A stretch of 64,000 bases of DNA, taken from contig JBCCNL010000012.1 of the NCBI GenBank assembly GCA_039025855.1, positions 1 to 64,000 on the forward strand. The letters run 5' to 3'. This DNA comes from JBCCOW01 sp039025855. GTDB lineage: Bacteria; Planctomycetota; Phycisphaerae; Phycisphaerales; Phycisphaeraceae. The notes beneath the pieces were generated by a model that saw nothing but the letters and a program-made list of their open reading frames with translations, was not told where the DNA came from and searched no databases. Made by a program: the position numbers and the translations under genes. Every line of letters starts with the position of its first letter. Position 1 is the stretch's first letter. This document shows, one piece after another, positions 26,361 through 36,300 of this stretch.

Positions 26361-26921
26361 ATGGGATTTACGCGGAATCTGGCAGGGCTGATCGCGGGTG
26401 TATGCGTCTTGGGGTTCTCTCTCGACGCCTCGGCTCAGCCGTGGGAAGTTGACGAAGACCTCAGCGGTGTGACGTCGGTGCTCTACGACGGGAGCCCGCC
26501 GCTGCTGGAGATCAACACCAACTTCGATTTCACCAACTTCGTGGGCCAGGACCTGATCGGGGTGGACTTTGCGATCACGCCCGCGGCGGGCTTCAGCTAC
26601 GGCGTGGGCGAATTCGAGGCGATTGTGTTCGACTTGGTGGTGGACACCGCAGCGGACCAGTCGCCATGGGTGCCGGCCAGTTCGCCGTCCCAGATCGGTG
26701 AGACAGTCACGCTGGACCCCGGCGGGCAGGTCTTGAGCTTCCGGTTCCCGAGTGATCCAATCGGGGCGTTTGAGTCGGCGTCGTTCCGGTTCCAGATCGA
26801 ACGGCCGTCTGTAGACACCCTGTTCGATGTGACGGTCTCACCGGTGATCCCCGAGCCGGCGTCGCTCGGGTTGGTGGCGCTCGGGATTGCCGGGTTTGTG
26901 GTGCGGCGGAATCGGCGTTGA
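26361..26921 (+). CDS. Small PEP-CTERM secreted protein
   Basis: A 186-residue protein from the ATG at 26361, eight bases after AAGGAG; an in-frame GTG at 26352 overlaps that site and is rejected. It has a signal peptide (LAGLIAGVCVLGFSLDASAQ). The mature part is a small beta-rich domain (LLEINTNFDFTNFVGQDLIG, GETVTLDPGGQVLSFRF). The C-terminus VIPEPASLGLVALGIAGFVV then RRNRR is a textbook PEP-CTERM signal: Pro-Glu-Pro, hydrophobic helix, basic tail. The protein should be handled by an exosortase, cleaved near PEP and exposed at or released from the surface, perhaps in a matrix. Function of the mature domain is unknown. It converges with the MFS gene ten bases downstream. Confidence 0.85.
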   Translation: MGFTRNLAGLIAGVCVLGFSLDASAQPWEVDEDLSGVTSVLYDGSPPLLEINTNFDFTNFVGQDLIGVDFAITPAAGFSYGVGEFEAIVFDLVVDTAADQSPWVPASSPSQIGETVTLDPGGQVLSFRFPSDPIGAFESASFRFQIERPSVDTLFDVTVSPVIPEPASLGLVALGIAGFVVRRNRR

Positions 26922-26931
26922 GTGAAGCCGG

Positions 26932-28476
26932 TCATCGCGGCCGGCGTCGGTCGATGCGGTAGGCCCATCGGCGGGCGGGGGCGGCCCATCGTGTAGGGGT
27001 GAGGGCGGCGCCGCGGAGGTTGCTGTAGAGCCCGGTGGTCATGTAGCGGATGGCGTCGCGGGTGCCGGCGGCCTTGGGCTCGTGGAGCCGAAGGGCGAAG
27101 GCGAGGGCGGCGAAGCGGATGAGGGTGGAGACGAGGAACAGGGCGTGGAAGTAGTTGAGGGTGAAGCCGGGAGCAGACTCGGGCAGGGGGGTGTAGGTCT
27201 GGTCGTGGAACAGGCCCGTGATGGTGCCGCCAACGAGCCCGGAGAGCCCGCCGGCGACGGCGATACAGACCGCAAAGAGGGCGGCGGCGGGTGCACCGGC
27301 CCCACGCTCGTCCTGCCGGGACTGGACGGCCGACTTGGAGAAATCGAGCAGGAAGTTCAGGTTGGCGAGGTTCAGCCCGGGCCAGGCGAGCGTGACCAGG
27401 AAGACGAGGATGTAGCCCGGCCACCACACCGTCGGGGTCATCGCCATCCAGCCCAGCGCGCCGAAGCAGACGCAGCCCGAGGAGATGATGAGCGTCGGGC
27501 GTTTACCGAGGCGGTCGCACGCCCGTCCCCACGCGGGCCGCACGAACATCTGGCCAAACAACGGTACGGCGAGCACCAGGGCGTTGGCCTGCAGGTTCGA
27601 CCATCGGAGGTCGTCGAGGACGTAGAGCCAGAGGTATTGCCCGATGAACCCGATGGCGAGGGTGAGCGCGAAATTGAAGCCGAGGAAGCAGCGGAAGCCG
27701 GGGTCGCGGAGGGGGCGGATCAGGCTGCGAAGACCGGTCGTGTCTGTCGACGGGGACGGTGAGTCGTGTCCCCCGGGGTCTGGCTCTTTGTCGTCGCGCA
27801 CGGTTAGGAACGTGAGGACGTCACCCGCCCCGAACACGCCGGCGGCGATCAACAGCAGCGACGTGACCACGAGCATGGCGTCCGCCGAAGTGTGGTTGTC
27901 GGCGAAGTCCAGCAGCAACGCTGCGCCGAGCGACGCCACGATCGCGACGGGTGTGACGAACTGGTCCCGTCGGGCGAAGTAGCGTCCGCGGACCCGCCGG
28001 GGGATGAGGTCGCTCATCCAGTTGAGCCAGGCCGGGCCCGTGGCACTGTTGAGCGCGTGGGCGATCAGGAGCGTGAAGACCGCGGCGATCCACCACGGCA
28101 ACACCCCGTCCCACGGGAGCACCCACGGCACGAGTCCGACCACGATGAACAGGACCCGCCCGATCGTGCAGCACCTGAGGTACAGCCGGCGTCGGCCGCG
28201 GTGCCGGCTGAGGTACCACGACACCGGCAGCTGACTCAGCGCCGCGATGAACGGCAGCCCGGCGAGCAGCCCGAACGCCCAGTCCGGCGTGCCGACCTCG
28301 ACCGCGAACCGGTTGATGACCGCCCCGCTAGCGATCCACAGCCAGACGCAGCCCAGCGACCACGCGAACGTGATCTTGCGGAGGTCTCGGCGGAGCGAAG
28401 CGGACTCGGCCTGGCCTTGGGTCAGCGGTCGATCGGGCGTGTTGGTCCGGCTAGCACGGGGGCTGGGGCGGCTCAT
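26932..28476 (-). CDS. MFS transporter
   Basis: A 514-residue inner-membrane protein with about 12 hydrophobic segments and the major facilitator layout. The N-terminal half includes WAFGLLAGLPFIAALSQLPV and a basic loop SRHRGRRRLYLRC at the 2-3 position, the MFS motif A area. A central charged loop (RDDKEPDPGGHDSPSPSTD, residues about 225-245) divides the two six-helix halves, and GRACDRLGKRPTLIISSG is the equivalent motif-A loop of the second half. The substrate is not recognisable. The first ~30 residues are charged and may be shortened by choice of a later start. It is convergent with the PEP-CTERM gene. Confidence 0.85.
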   Translation of the reverse strand: MSRPSPRASRTNTPDRPLTQGQAESASLRRDLRKITFAWSLGCVWLWIASGAVINRFAVEVGTPDWAFGLLAGLPFIAALSQLPVSWYLSRHRGRRRLYLRCCTIGRVLFIVVGLVPWVLPWDGVLPWWIAAVFTLLIAHALNSATGPAWLNWMSDLIPRRVRGRYFARRDQFVTPVAIVASLGAALLLDFADNHTSADAMLVVTSLLLIAAGVFGAGDVLTFLTVRDDKEPDPGGHDSPSPSTDTTGLRSLIRPLRDPGFRCFLGFNFALTLAIGFIGQYLWLYVLDDLRWSNLQANALVLAVPLFGQMFVRPAWGRACDRLGKRPTLIISSGCVCFGALGWMAMTPTVWWPGYILVFLVTLAWPGLNLANLNFLLDFSKSAVQSRQDERGAGAPAAALFAVCIAVAGGLSGLVGGTITGLFHDQTYTPLPESAPGFTLNYFHALFLVSTLIRFAALAFALRLHEPKAAGTRDAIRYMTTGLYSNLRGAALTPTRWAAPARRWAYRIDRRRPR

Positions 28477-28635
28477 GGCGCGGGCGTTTTAGCAGAAGCG
28501 TCAGCCCATGCAAGACCGTCATGTTGGGCTCACGAGACGGTTGGAGTTTTGCCCAGGGGCCGGGTACGTGCCGGGCTGGGGCGTCGCGGGTGGGCCAGGG
28601 TTCCCGTGGAGTGAGCGATAGAGTAGGGTGCGGGG

Positions 28636-29814
28636 ATGGGGTCGATCGACGAGGTGATGGCGGACGCGGTGGGAGAACACATCTTTCGCGTAGGCCCGCC
28701 GCCGAACGCGTCGGTCATGGTGGAGCAGGAGGGGGCGGCGGTCGTGGTCACGTGCAAACCGTTCTTTCCGAGGCGGTGGAAGGTGCGGCTGGCGGTGTTT
28801 GGCGGGCTGGGGGTCTTGGGTGCGTTGGTCTGTCTGGCGATCTGGGAGGGTTTGCTGGAGTCGGATCACGGGATCAGCCTGGGCTGGTCCGCGGCCTTGC
28901 TGGGCGGCGCGCTGGCACTGGCCGTGCCGGCCATCATGGGGTTTGGTTACGCGGCGATTGCCGTGATGTCACGCACCGTACTTCGCCTGGAGCCCTCTCA
29001 TCTGACGGTCCTTGGAGCAGCGTCGTCGCGGACAGTCATTCCTTGGGGCGATATCCGGGAGATCAGTATCGAGACCCGAGGCCAACGAGACCGAGTCGTT
29101 GCCGTGAGTCGGGAAACCTTCGTCATGATCAAGGGCCAGCGTGAGTGGGTGGAGTTGGAGACGTCGAAGGGGCCGGTCAAGGTGATGGATCTGTGGCACG
29201 CAAGCGTCGTCGCGTGGTGCCGGGAACTTCTCGAGGACTACCGGGCGGGGGTGGCGGACCTCGAATCCGTCTCGGAGGTGGGGCCTGCAGCGGAGAAGGA
29301 GGAGGCCAAGAAGCAGCGGCGTTCGCGGTGGCAGTGGATCACGATCGGCCTGCTCGCCTTCGTGATGGGTGGGGGTTTCGGCGTCGCCTTTTCGTTTGGG
29401 TTGTTCGAGTCGCTTTCGGCAGAGGCCTGGCCCAGCGTGCAGGGTGAAATCATCAAGGCCGAGACCATCACAAAGCAGGACGCCAAGGACCGCCAACACA
29501 TCGTGTACCGCTACGAGGTGGGTCAACAATCGTTCGAGTCGGACCGCATGAGCTTTAGGACCGGTTACGCGGCGTCGGAGGAACGGGAGAAGCGGGAGAT
29601 GGTCGTGGGGCAGGCCGTCACCGTCTGGTTTAATCCGGAACAGCCCGATCGCAGTGTCCTGAAGCTGGGGGTGCCGTGGTTCGAGGTGGTGATGAGCGGG
29701 GTCTGCACGCTGGTGGGTTTGGGCGGGCTCGTCCTGGTCGGCTATGCGTCGGTGTTCCGGATACGTTGGGCGGACCAGCCGTATGTCGAGGAGGTCAGGC
29801 GCAGAAAGCGTTGA
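28636..29814 (+). CDS. DUF3592-domain membrane protein
   Basis: A 392-residue protein from the ATG at 28636. It has two membrane hairpins near residues 58-115 (VFGGLGVLGALVCLAIWEGL and ALLGGALALAVPAIMGFGYA), a cytoplasmic-looking domain (RTVIPWGDIREISIETRGQR, PH-like strand pattern), another membrane segment (WITIGLLAFVMGGGFGVAFS), then a C-terminal DUF3592 unit (WPSVQGEIIKAETITKQDAK, HIVYRYEVGQQSFESDRMSF, VVGQAVTVWFNPEQPDRSVL) and a final membrane helix. DUF3592 domains are of unknown function. A shorter DUF3592 protein is at 54203. It precedes an alpha/beta hydrolase gene by 53 bp on the same strand. Confidence 0.8.
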   Translation: MGSIDEVMADAVGEHIFRVGPPPNASVMVEQEGAAVVVTCKPFFPRRWKVRLAVFGGLGVLGALVCLAIWEGLLESDHGISLGWSAALLGGALALAVPAIMGFGYAAIAVMSRTVLRLEPSHLTVLGAASSRTVIPWGDIREISIETRGQRDRVVAVSRETFVMIKGQREWVELETSKGPVKVMDLWHASVVAWCRELLEDYRAGVADLESVSEVGPAAEKEEAKKQRRSRWQWITIGLLAFVMGGGFGVAFSFGLFESLSAEAWPSVQGEIIKAETITKQDAKDRQHIVYRYEVGQQSFESDRMSFRTGYAASEEREKREMVVGQAVTVWFNPEQPDRSVLKLGVPWFEVVMSGVCTLVGLGGLVLVGYASVFRIRWADQPYVEEVRRRKR

Positions 29815-29867
29815 AGGGGGTGACGCCGGGCCGGCGGCGGCTGGGCCATGAGGATTAAACTGGTGGG

Positions 29868-30794
29868 ATGTCCTCGAAGGCGAAGCGGAAGGTCTGGCGC
29901 ATGGTTTGGGTTGTGGGAGGCACCGTGGCGGTCTTCTATGTCGTGTGGGCCGTGCTGCTCATTGTGATGCAGGACAAGCTGGTGTTCCCGGCGGGGATGG
30001 CGGGGAGCGGGACGGGCGCGTTCGCGGCGGACATCGAGGTGTTGACGCGAACGTTGCCGGCGGAGCAGGGCGGTGGCGGCGTGGAGGCTTGGCTGTGGAA
30101 GCACCCCGACGCGACGGCCGAGGCGCCCCGGCCGTGGGTGGTCTACTTCCACGGGAACGCGGAGCTGATCGATTACCAGGCGGGCCAGGCCAGGCGGTAT
30201 CGGGACATGGGGTACTCGGTCTTGCTGGTCGAGTACCGGGGGTACGGTCGGTCGGGCGGGAGGCCGAGCGAGGCGGGGATCGTGAGCGATGCGGTCTGGT
30301 TCTTGGATCAGGTGGGCGAGCGGGCGTGGGTCGATCCGGAGCGGCTGGTGGTGCACGGGCGGAGCATCGGGGGGTCGGTGGCGGTGCAGGTGGCGGGTCG
30401 GCTGAAGGAGGCGGGGCGTGAGCCGGCAGCATTGGTGCTGGAGACAAGCACGCCGAGCGTGGCGGGGATGGCGTGGCGGTTCGGGCTGCCCCCGACGTTG
30501 GTGCGTCACCCGTTCCGGAGTGACCGGGTGCTGCCGGGACTGACGATGCCGGTGCTGGTGATCGCGGCGGAGGAGGACGAGGTGTTCCCGATGAGGCACA
30601 GCGAAAAGCTGGCGGCGCTTGCGGCGGACGCGACGCTGGTGCGTCTGCCGGGCAGCCACAACACGTTCATCGAGGAGGCGGGGCCGGGCGTGTACGACGG
30701 CGTGCTGCTTGATTTCCTAAGCACAGCTGTAGGGAAGGTCGCCGCGCAGTCTCCGGATGCGGGGAAGACCGAGCGGGCTGAACTCACCGAGTGA
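29868..30794 (+). CDS. Alpha/beta hydrolase, BEM46/ABHD13-like, membrane-anchored
   Basis: A 308-residue protein with an N-terminal membrane segment (VWVVGGTVAVFYVVWAVLLI). The hydrolase core shows the oxyanion element VVYFHGNAELIDYQ, the family motif VEYRGYGRSGGRPSEAG, the nucleophile elbow HGRSIGG (Ser166), the acid strand VLVIAAEEDEVFP, and the catalytic-His loop LPGSHNTF. The layout fits the serine aminopeptidase-like/BEM46 family of alpha/beta hydrolases; the substrate is unknown. The start is ATG 29868. The active site probably faces the periplasm, given the short basic N-terminus before the helix (SSKAKRKVWRM). It may be cotranscribed with the DUF3592 gene upstream and ends just before tRNA-Ala, which is on the other strand. 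Confidence 0.85.
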   Translation: MSSKAKRKVWRMVWVVGGTVAVFYVVWAVLLIVMQDKLVFPAGMAGSGTGAFAADIEVLTRTLPAEQGGGGVEAWLWKHPDATAEAPRPWVVYFHGNAELIDYQAGQARRYRDMGYSVLLVEYRGYGRSGGRPSEAGIVSDAVWFLDQVGERAWVDPERLVVHGRSIGGSVAVQVAGRLKEAGREPAALVLETSTPSVAGMAWRFGLPPTLVRHPFRSDRVLPGLTMPVLVIAAEEDEVFPMRHSEKLAALAADATLVRLPGSHNTFIEEAGPGVYDGVLLDFLSTAVGKVAAQSPDAGKTERAELTE

Positions 30795-30801
30795 CGGGTA
30801 A

Positions 30802-30874
30802 TGGAGCGTACCGGGCTCGAACCGGTGACCTACGCGTTGCAAACGCGTCGCTCTCCCAACTGAGCTAACGCCCC
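30802..30874 (-). tRNA. tRNA-Ala (anticodon UGC)
   Basis: On the minus strand the sequence folds into a full 73-nt cloverleaf. The acceptor GGGGCGT pairs with ACGCTCC (one G-T). The D arm is GCTC-AGTTGGGA-GAGC, the anticodon stem ACGCG/CGCGT encloses the loop TTTGCAA with anticodon TGC, and the T arm is ACCGG-TTCGAGC-CCGGT. The discriminator base is A. The 3' CCA is not encoded. Confidence 0.97.
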
Positions 30875-30984
30875 GTCGTGGCGGCCGGGTTTCCGGCGAT
30901 GAAAACATCGTATCTCCGAACGCTTGGGCGTGGGCGGCGTAAGGCTCGCAGGCTATGCTGCGTTCGGCTGGAATAATCCGCCGG

Positions 30985-31006
30985 GATAGTTGGTATAACG
31001 ACTATC
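30985..31006. promoter_or_regulatory. Palindromic operator candidate upstream of the YceI-like gene
   Basis: The 22-bp sequence starting GATAGT and ending ACTATC is 18/22 palindromic, with a central TATA core. It sits about 75 bp before the YceI-like start codon at 31081 and overlaps a possible -10 region (GGTATAACG). A regulator-binding site is plausible; the regulator is unknown. Confidence 0.4.
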
Positions 31007-31080
31007 ATCTGCAAGCCCGAGCCGCATCGCGTGGCGAAAGCAAGACCCGTTGTCCCCCCAAAACCTGCAAGGAGCCCTTT

Positions 31081-31743
31081 ATGACCCGTTTCTCCCGCCG
31101 ACTGTCCGCCGTGATCGCTACCGCGGTGGCCCTGACCCTCACCCCTGCCGTCTGGGCGGACGGCCACGCCGGGTCGTCGAACTACGACTTCAAGGACCCC
31201 AAGGGCGTCAACGCCCTGCTCATCATCATGGACTCGGAACTTGAGCCGATCGTCGGCATGGCCAACGGCATCAGCGGGAAGGTCAGCTACGACCCGGCCA
31301 AGCCCACCAGCCTGGCCGGCGCCATCGAGCTCGATGTCCAGTCGATCCAGCTCAGCAACGAGCGGATGACCCAGGTCATGCGGGGTGCAAGCTGGATCAA
31401 CGCCGAGGCGTTCGGCAAGATCACGGTGACGTTCAACAAGGTGACCGAGGTCGTGGAAGAGGACGGCGACTTGTTCCTGATCGTCGACGCCACGCTGGAG
31501 GCGATGGGCAAGACGCTCGCCAAGGAACTGGAGATCGAGGTTGATCACTTTAAGGACGGGGCCAAGGAGCGCGGCGGTGCCGAGTCGGGCGACCTGCTCC
31601 GGCTCATTTGCGACTTCGAGGTCACCCGCGAAGAACTCGGTATCAAGCCCGACATGGGTGACCGCGTGGTCGCTAACGAGATCGTGATCTCGGTCGCGAT
31701 CGTGGGGTACGAAGACTCCGGCGACACATGGTCCGAAGAGTAA
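31081..31743 (+). CDS. YceI-like periplasmic protein
   Basis: A 220-residue protein. The ATG at 31081 is chosen because AAGGAG ends seven bases upstream; the longer frame from 30955 lacks a signal peptide. The Sec signal is SRRLSAVIATAVALTLTPAV with a cut at WADG. The mature part has the YceI lipocalin-like barrel pattern: IVGMANGISGKVSYDPAKPT, IELDVQSIQLSNERMTQVM, SWINAEAFGKITVTFNKVTE (the 'F-I-x-F-x-S/K' strand), DATLEAMGKTLAKELEIEVD (the 'L-x-G-x-T/K' strand). YceI proteins bind polyisoprenoid or other lipids. It is followed 64 bp later by another YceI-domain gene on the same strand, probably in one operon. Confidence 0.82.
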   Translation: MTRFSRRLSAVIATAVALTLTPAVWADGHAGSSNYDFKDPKGVNALLIIMDSELEPIVGMANGISGKVSYDPAKPTSLAGAIELDVQSIQLSNERMTQVMRGASWINAEAFGKITVTFNKVTEVVEEDGDLFLIVDATLEAMGKTLAKELEIEVDHFKDGAKERGGAESGDLLRLICDFEVTREELGIKPDMGDRVVANEIVISVAIVGYEDSGDTWSEE

Positions 31744-31807
31744 GGCGACCAGCCCTCGTCCCACCCGGTAGGCCTGATTGGGCTTGTCCGTCAACAGGAG
31801 ACTCGCC

Positions 31808-33295
31808 ATGCTGAATCGACTGCTCGCCTTGGTTCTGATCACGGTGCCCGCGATGGGTGTGCTGGCCGAGACGCCGGCGACCCAGCCGGACGCCGAGGCC
31901 CGTGCGACACAAGAGCTGCTGGTGTTTATTCAGCCGACGGGCTCGGATGTCGCCCGTGACTTCGACCGTCGGGTCCTGCCCAAGGCCATGGAGATGGCTG
32001 AGGCGATGGGCGTGGCGGTGCAGGTCATCGACGCGTCGGAAGGTGCTCCGGAGATCGTACGGCTCACACCGCTGTTCGTGTACCAGAACCATCGCGGGCG
32101 TTCGGTCTATCTGGGCCGGACCAAGACGCTGGACCGGCTGCGTAATCACATGCGGACCGGGCGGTTCAGCAGCCCGCCGCTCGACGCCGCCTCGCCTCAC
32201 AACGGCGAGCCCACCGTCCGGATGGGGCGGATGACGCTCGGCATGCCCATCAAGGTCACGCCGCTCAACGGGACGCTGCCCGAGGGCTTCGATGCCAAAG
32301 CGTTCGATTTCGAGGCCCAGCAAGCAATCGCTGGGGTTCTGAGCCAGCCGGTTCTCCCGCGTCCGACGATGGGTGGCGTGAGTATCGAGAGCCTGTCGAT
32401 CCCTTCGGACCGGCTGTTCTACGTCGACTTCTACCCGCACCGCAGCGAGGACGATCGGCTGTTCATCAGCCTCGGGTTGTTCTCGCAGTTCCACTGCCAC
32501 GAGCCGGTCTGGACGTCGGGCGATGAGCCGATCGCAGGGCCTTGGGACGAGCGTGACCGGCTCTTCGCCGAGGCCGCCAAGCGTCTGAAGAAGGAGATCG
32601 AAACCCAGATCGCGTCTCCGCGCTTCGGCGACGGGTTCGACCCGGTCACGTCCGCGCCCACGAAATCTTTCGATGAACTCGGGCTCATGCTGCCGCCGAA
32701 GCCGGAGGCCGCCGAGGTTGACCTGAGCAGCGTCGAGCTCGGCCGGGAATGGGTCGCCGATCTCAAATCGCAGAACGAACGGCCGGTCGTGAGCTTCCGG
32801 TTCCCGCCGCCCATCCGCGGCTACGCCGGCGAGGCCCAAACCCTCGAGGGCGAATTCACGCTCGGCGAAGACCTCGCCATCACCGGGGCCTCCGGCTCGT
32901 TCACCGTCCCGGTCAGCTCGCTGACGATGGGCGAGCCCGACCTCGACGCCTACCTCAAGAGCGGTATCCTGCTCAGCGGTCAGCACCCCGAGTCCACCTT
33001 CACGATCGAGTCGCTCGAAGCCGGCGACGCGAAGCCCGCGTTCGGCCGTACCGTGCCGATCACGATGACCGGCTCGTTCGCGATGAAGGGGCAGACCATC
33101 CCGCTGACCGTGCCCGCCACGCTCGACGCGTTCGTCGGCGAAGACGGCAAGCCCCGCCTGTCGATCTCCGGCTCGTGGAAGCTCGACCTCAAAGACCCCT
33201 TCAACATCTCCGACGCCCCGCCCGGCCCCGGACCACAGAACCACACCCTGGACTTAGACTGCTACATCGTGCTGATGCCCGCGGCGACGGAGTGA
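31808..33295 (+). CDS. Secreted protein with C-terminal YceI-like domain
   Basis: A 495-residue protein from the ATG at 31808, seven bases after CAGGAG; the frame also opens at 31778 but without a ribosome-binding site. It has a signal peptide (LNRLLALVLITVPAMGVLAE) followed by an ATQP-type linker. An N-terminal part (LLVFIQPTGSDVARDFDRRV, FVYQNHRGRSVYLGRTKTLD) loosely resembles a thioredoxin-like fold without a CxxC. The middle is unassigned. The C-terminal ~190 residues show YceI strands: GEFTLGEDLAITGASGSFTV, DLDAYLKSGILLSGQHPEST, FTIESLEAGD and GSFAMKGQTIPLTVPATLDA. So it is a larger relative of the upstream YceI-like protein. Role unknown; presumably lipid or isoprenoid binding in the periplasm. 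Confidence 0.78.
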   Translation: MLNRLLALVLITVPAMGVLAETPATQPDAEARATQELLVFIQPTGSDVARDFDRRVLPKAMEMAEAMGVAVQVIDASEGAPEIVRLTPLFVYQNHRGRSVYLGRTKTLDRLRNHMRTGRFSSPPLDAASPHNGEPTVRMGRMTLGMPIKVTPLNGTLPEGFDAKAFDFEAQQAIAGVLSQPVLPRPTMGGVSIESLSIPSDRLFYVDFYPHRSEDDRLFISLGLFSQFHCHEPVWTSGDEPIAGPWDERDRLFAEAAKRLKKEIETQIASPRFGDGFDPVTSAPTKSFDELGLMLPPKPEAAEVDLSSVELGREWVADLKSQNERPVVSFRFPPPIRGYAGEAQTLEGEFTLGEDLAITGASGSFTVPVSSLTMGEPDLDAYLKSGILLSGQHPESTFTIESLEAGDAKPAFGRTVPITMTGSFAMKGQTIPLTVPATLDAFVGEDGKPRLSISGSWKLDLKDPFNISDAPPGPGPQNHTLDLDCYIVLMPAATE

Positions 33296-33320
33296 CGCGA
33301 AGCATCCGATCGACAGGTGC

Positions 33321-33339
33321 CCCCGGGCAGAGCCCGGGG
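33321..33339. terminator. Bidirectional hairpin between convergent genes
   Basis: CCCCGGGC-AGA-GCCCGGGG is a perfect 8-bp stem with a 3-nt loop, lying between the stops of the YceI-like gene and metH (33340). There is no T tract on either side, so it may be a weak terminator or one copy of a dispersed palindromic element. A similar GC-rich hairpin is at 48317-48334. Confidence 0.45.
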
Positions 33340-36300
33340 CTAAAGGTTGAAGTACTTCGCGTCGGGGTGATGGACGATGATGGCGGAGGTGGACTGCTCG
33401 GGGTCGATCTGCCAGTTCTCGGTGAGTTCGCAGCCGATGCGCTCAGGCTCGATCAGCTTGAAGAGGATGTCCTGGTCGGACATGTCGGGGACCGAGGGGT
33501 AGCCGAAGGAGTAGCGGCTGCCGCGGTATTTCTGGGTGAAGAGCTGGCGGATCTTGGGCGAGTCGTCGTTGCCGATGCCCAGCTCGGCGCGGACTTGCTT
33601 GTGCCAGAGCTCGGCGAGGGCCTCGGCACACTCGACGCCCATGCCGTGGACGTAGAGGTATTCGCTGTAGTCGTCGGCGTCGAAGAGCTTCTTGGCGAGG
33701 TTGGAGACCTCCTGGCCCATGGTGACGCACTGCATGGCGATGACATCGCGGGTGCCGGTGTCGTCGAGGGGACGGAAGAAGTCGGAGACACAGAGGCGCT
33801 TCCGGCCGGTCTGGCGGGGCCAGGTGAAGCGGGCGATCTCGCGGTCGTGGTCGTTGGGGTCAAAGATGATGGTGCTGTTGCCCTGGGAGTTGCAGGGGAA
33901 GTAGCCGTAGGTGAGCTTGGGGTGCAAGATGTTGTGGTCGCGGAGCTGTTGTTTGAGGCGGTCGAAGATGGGGCGGACCTCGTCTTCGAGCTGGGCGTTG
34001 TAGGACTTGGTATCCTTGCTGCCGCGGGTGAACTGCCACTGGGTCTTGAACAGGGCCGACTCGTTGATGAACGGATAGATGGTGTCGAGGGTGACGTCGG
34101 TGACCACGCGAGAGCCCCAGAAGGGGGGCGTGGGGATCTCGACGTCCTTGACGCTTTCAGAGCGTTTGGTATCGGGGGATTGGAGGGCGGCGGCGGCGCG
34201 GCCGTGGCGGCCGTTGCTGCGGTCGACGGAGAGCTCGGCGGCGTCGCCGATGACATAACCCGCAGGGCCTTTGTCGTCGGGATCGCCGAGGGCGACGAGT
34301 TCGGGCTCGGCCTCGGGCTGGGGTTCAGTTTCGGCCTCTTTGCGCGCCTCGGTCTTGGCCAAGAGCTCGGCCTTCTTCTCATCGCCGGACACACGCTTCG
34401 TGTGGCGGTCTTCGATCTCGGCGTTGAGCTCTGCGGTCCGCCCGGTTGTGAGGTAGTCCATGAGGCGGAGGCCCTCGAAGGCGTCGGTGCCGTGGAAGAC
34501 GTCGCCCCGGTAGGTGTCACGCAGGTGGGTCTCGCAGTATTGCCGAGCGAGGGCGGCACCGCCCAGGATCATCGGGACGTCGATGCTCAGATCGTTGAGC
34601 TCTTTGAGGTTCTCCTCCATCACGTTGACGGACTTCACCAGCAGCCCGGAGAGGCCGACAGCGTCGGGTTTGTGCTCGCGGATCTGCTCGACGATGACGT
34701 TGATGGGGACCTTGATCCCGATGTTATGGACGGTGTAGCCGTTGTTGGTGAGGATGATGTCGACGAGATTCTTGCCGATGTCGTGGACGTCGCCGCGGAC
34801 GGTGGCGAGGACCATCGTGCCCTTCGTTTGGCCCTCGACTTTTTCCATGTGGGGCTCGAGGTGGGCGACGGCGGCCTTCATGGTCTGGGCGGACTGCAGG
34901 ACGAAGGGGAGCTGCATCTGCCCAGAGCCGAAGAGGTCGCCGACGACGCGCATGCCGTCTAAAAGATGATCGTTGATGATGTCGAGCGGGGCGTAGGTCC
35001 GCATCGCCTCGTCGAGGGTGGTGTCGATGCCCTTCTTCTCGCCGTCGATGATGTGGCGGCGCATGCGTTCTTCGAGCGGGAGCTCGGCGAGGTCGACCTT
35101 GGTGGACTGGACCTCGGCCCCGTCGGGGTAGTGGTTGATAAAGATCTGGAGCGGGTCTGTGGTTTCGCTGCCGTCTTCGAGCGTCACCGGGGTTTCGGCG
35201 GGGCGGTCGTAGAGGACGTCGAGCGCGGCGTCCCACTGCTCGTCGGGGATCCGGTTCTTGGGCAGGATCTTGGAGACGTGCAGGATCGCGGAGGTCATCC
35301 CGGCCTGGACGAGCTCGTAGAGGAACACGGAGTTCAAGACCTGCCGGGCAGCGGGTTTGAGCCCGAAGCTGATATTCGAGAGCCCGCAGGTGATCTGGCA
35401 GTTGGGGAAACGCTCGGAGATGAGGCGGGTGCCTTCGATGGTCTCGAGACCGGACCGCTTGTCCTTCTCCATGCCGGTGGAGACCGGGAGGACCAGCGGG
35501 TCGAACATGAGGTCTTCTTCGGCGAGGCCGTATTTTTCGGTGGCTAATTTATGCATCCGCGTCGCGATTTCGAGCTTGCGTTCGCGGGTTCGGGCCATGG
35601 CTTCCTCGGGGTCTTCGTCGATGGTGCCGAGGACGAGGCCGGCGGAGTAGCGTTTGGCCAGGTTGCACATGACGGCGAACTTCTCTTCGCCGTCTTCGAG
35701 GTTGCCGGAGTTGATGAGGCACTTGCCGCCGGCGACCTTGAGGCCAGCTTCGATGGTGGCGGGCTGGGTGGAGTCGAGCATGAGCGGGGCGTTGACCTGC
35801 TGGACGAGCTTGGACACGATCGTGGTCATGTCGGCGGCGTTGTCGCGGCCGGCGTAGTCGACGTTGACGTCGATGACGTGGGAGCCTTCTTTGACCATCT
35901 CGCGGGCCAGCGAGATGATCTCGTCCCAGTCCTCCTCTTCGAGGAGGCGTTTGAACTTGCGGGAGCCCGAGGCGTTGGTGCGTTCGCCGACGTTGAGGAT
36001 CGAGTTGTCCTGACGGTAGTCGACGGCACCCATGAGCGAGGCGATGGCAGGCTTCCAGGGCTTTTTCTTGACGGCGGTCGGCGGGGTATCGGGGCCGATG
36101 TGTTCGACGAGCGCGGCGATGTGGGCGGGGGTCGTGCCGCAGCAGCCGCCGACGACGTTGAGCCCGTCGGTCTTGACGAACTCGGCGACCTTTTCGGCGA
36201 AGGGTTTCGGTTGGAGCGGGAAGACGGTGCGGCCCTCGACGAGGGTGGGCAGGCCGGCGTTGGGCAGCAGCGAGATGCCGCGGTCCCAGTTCTGCCCGAG

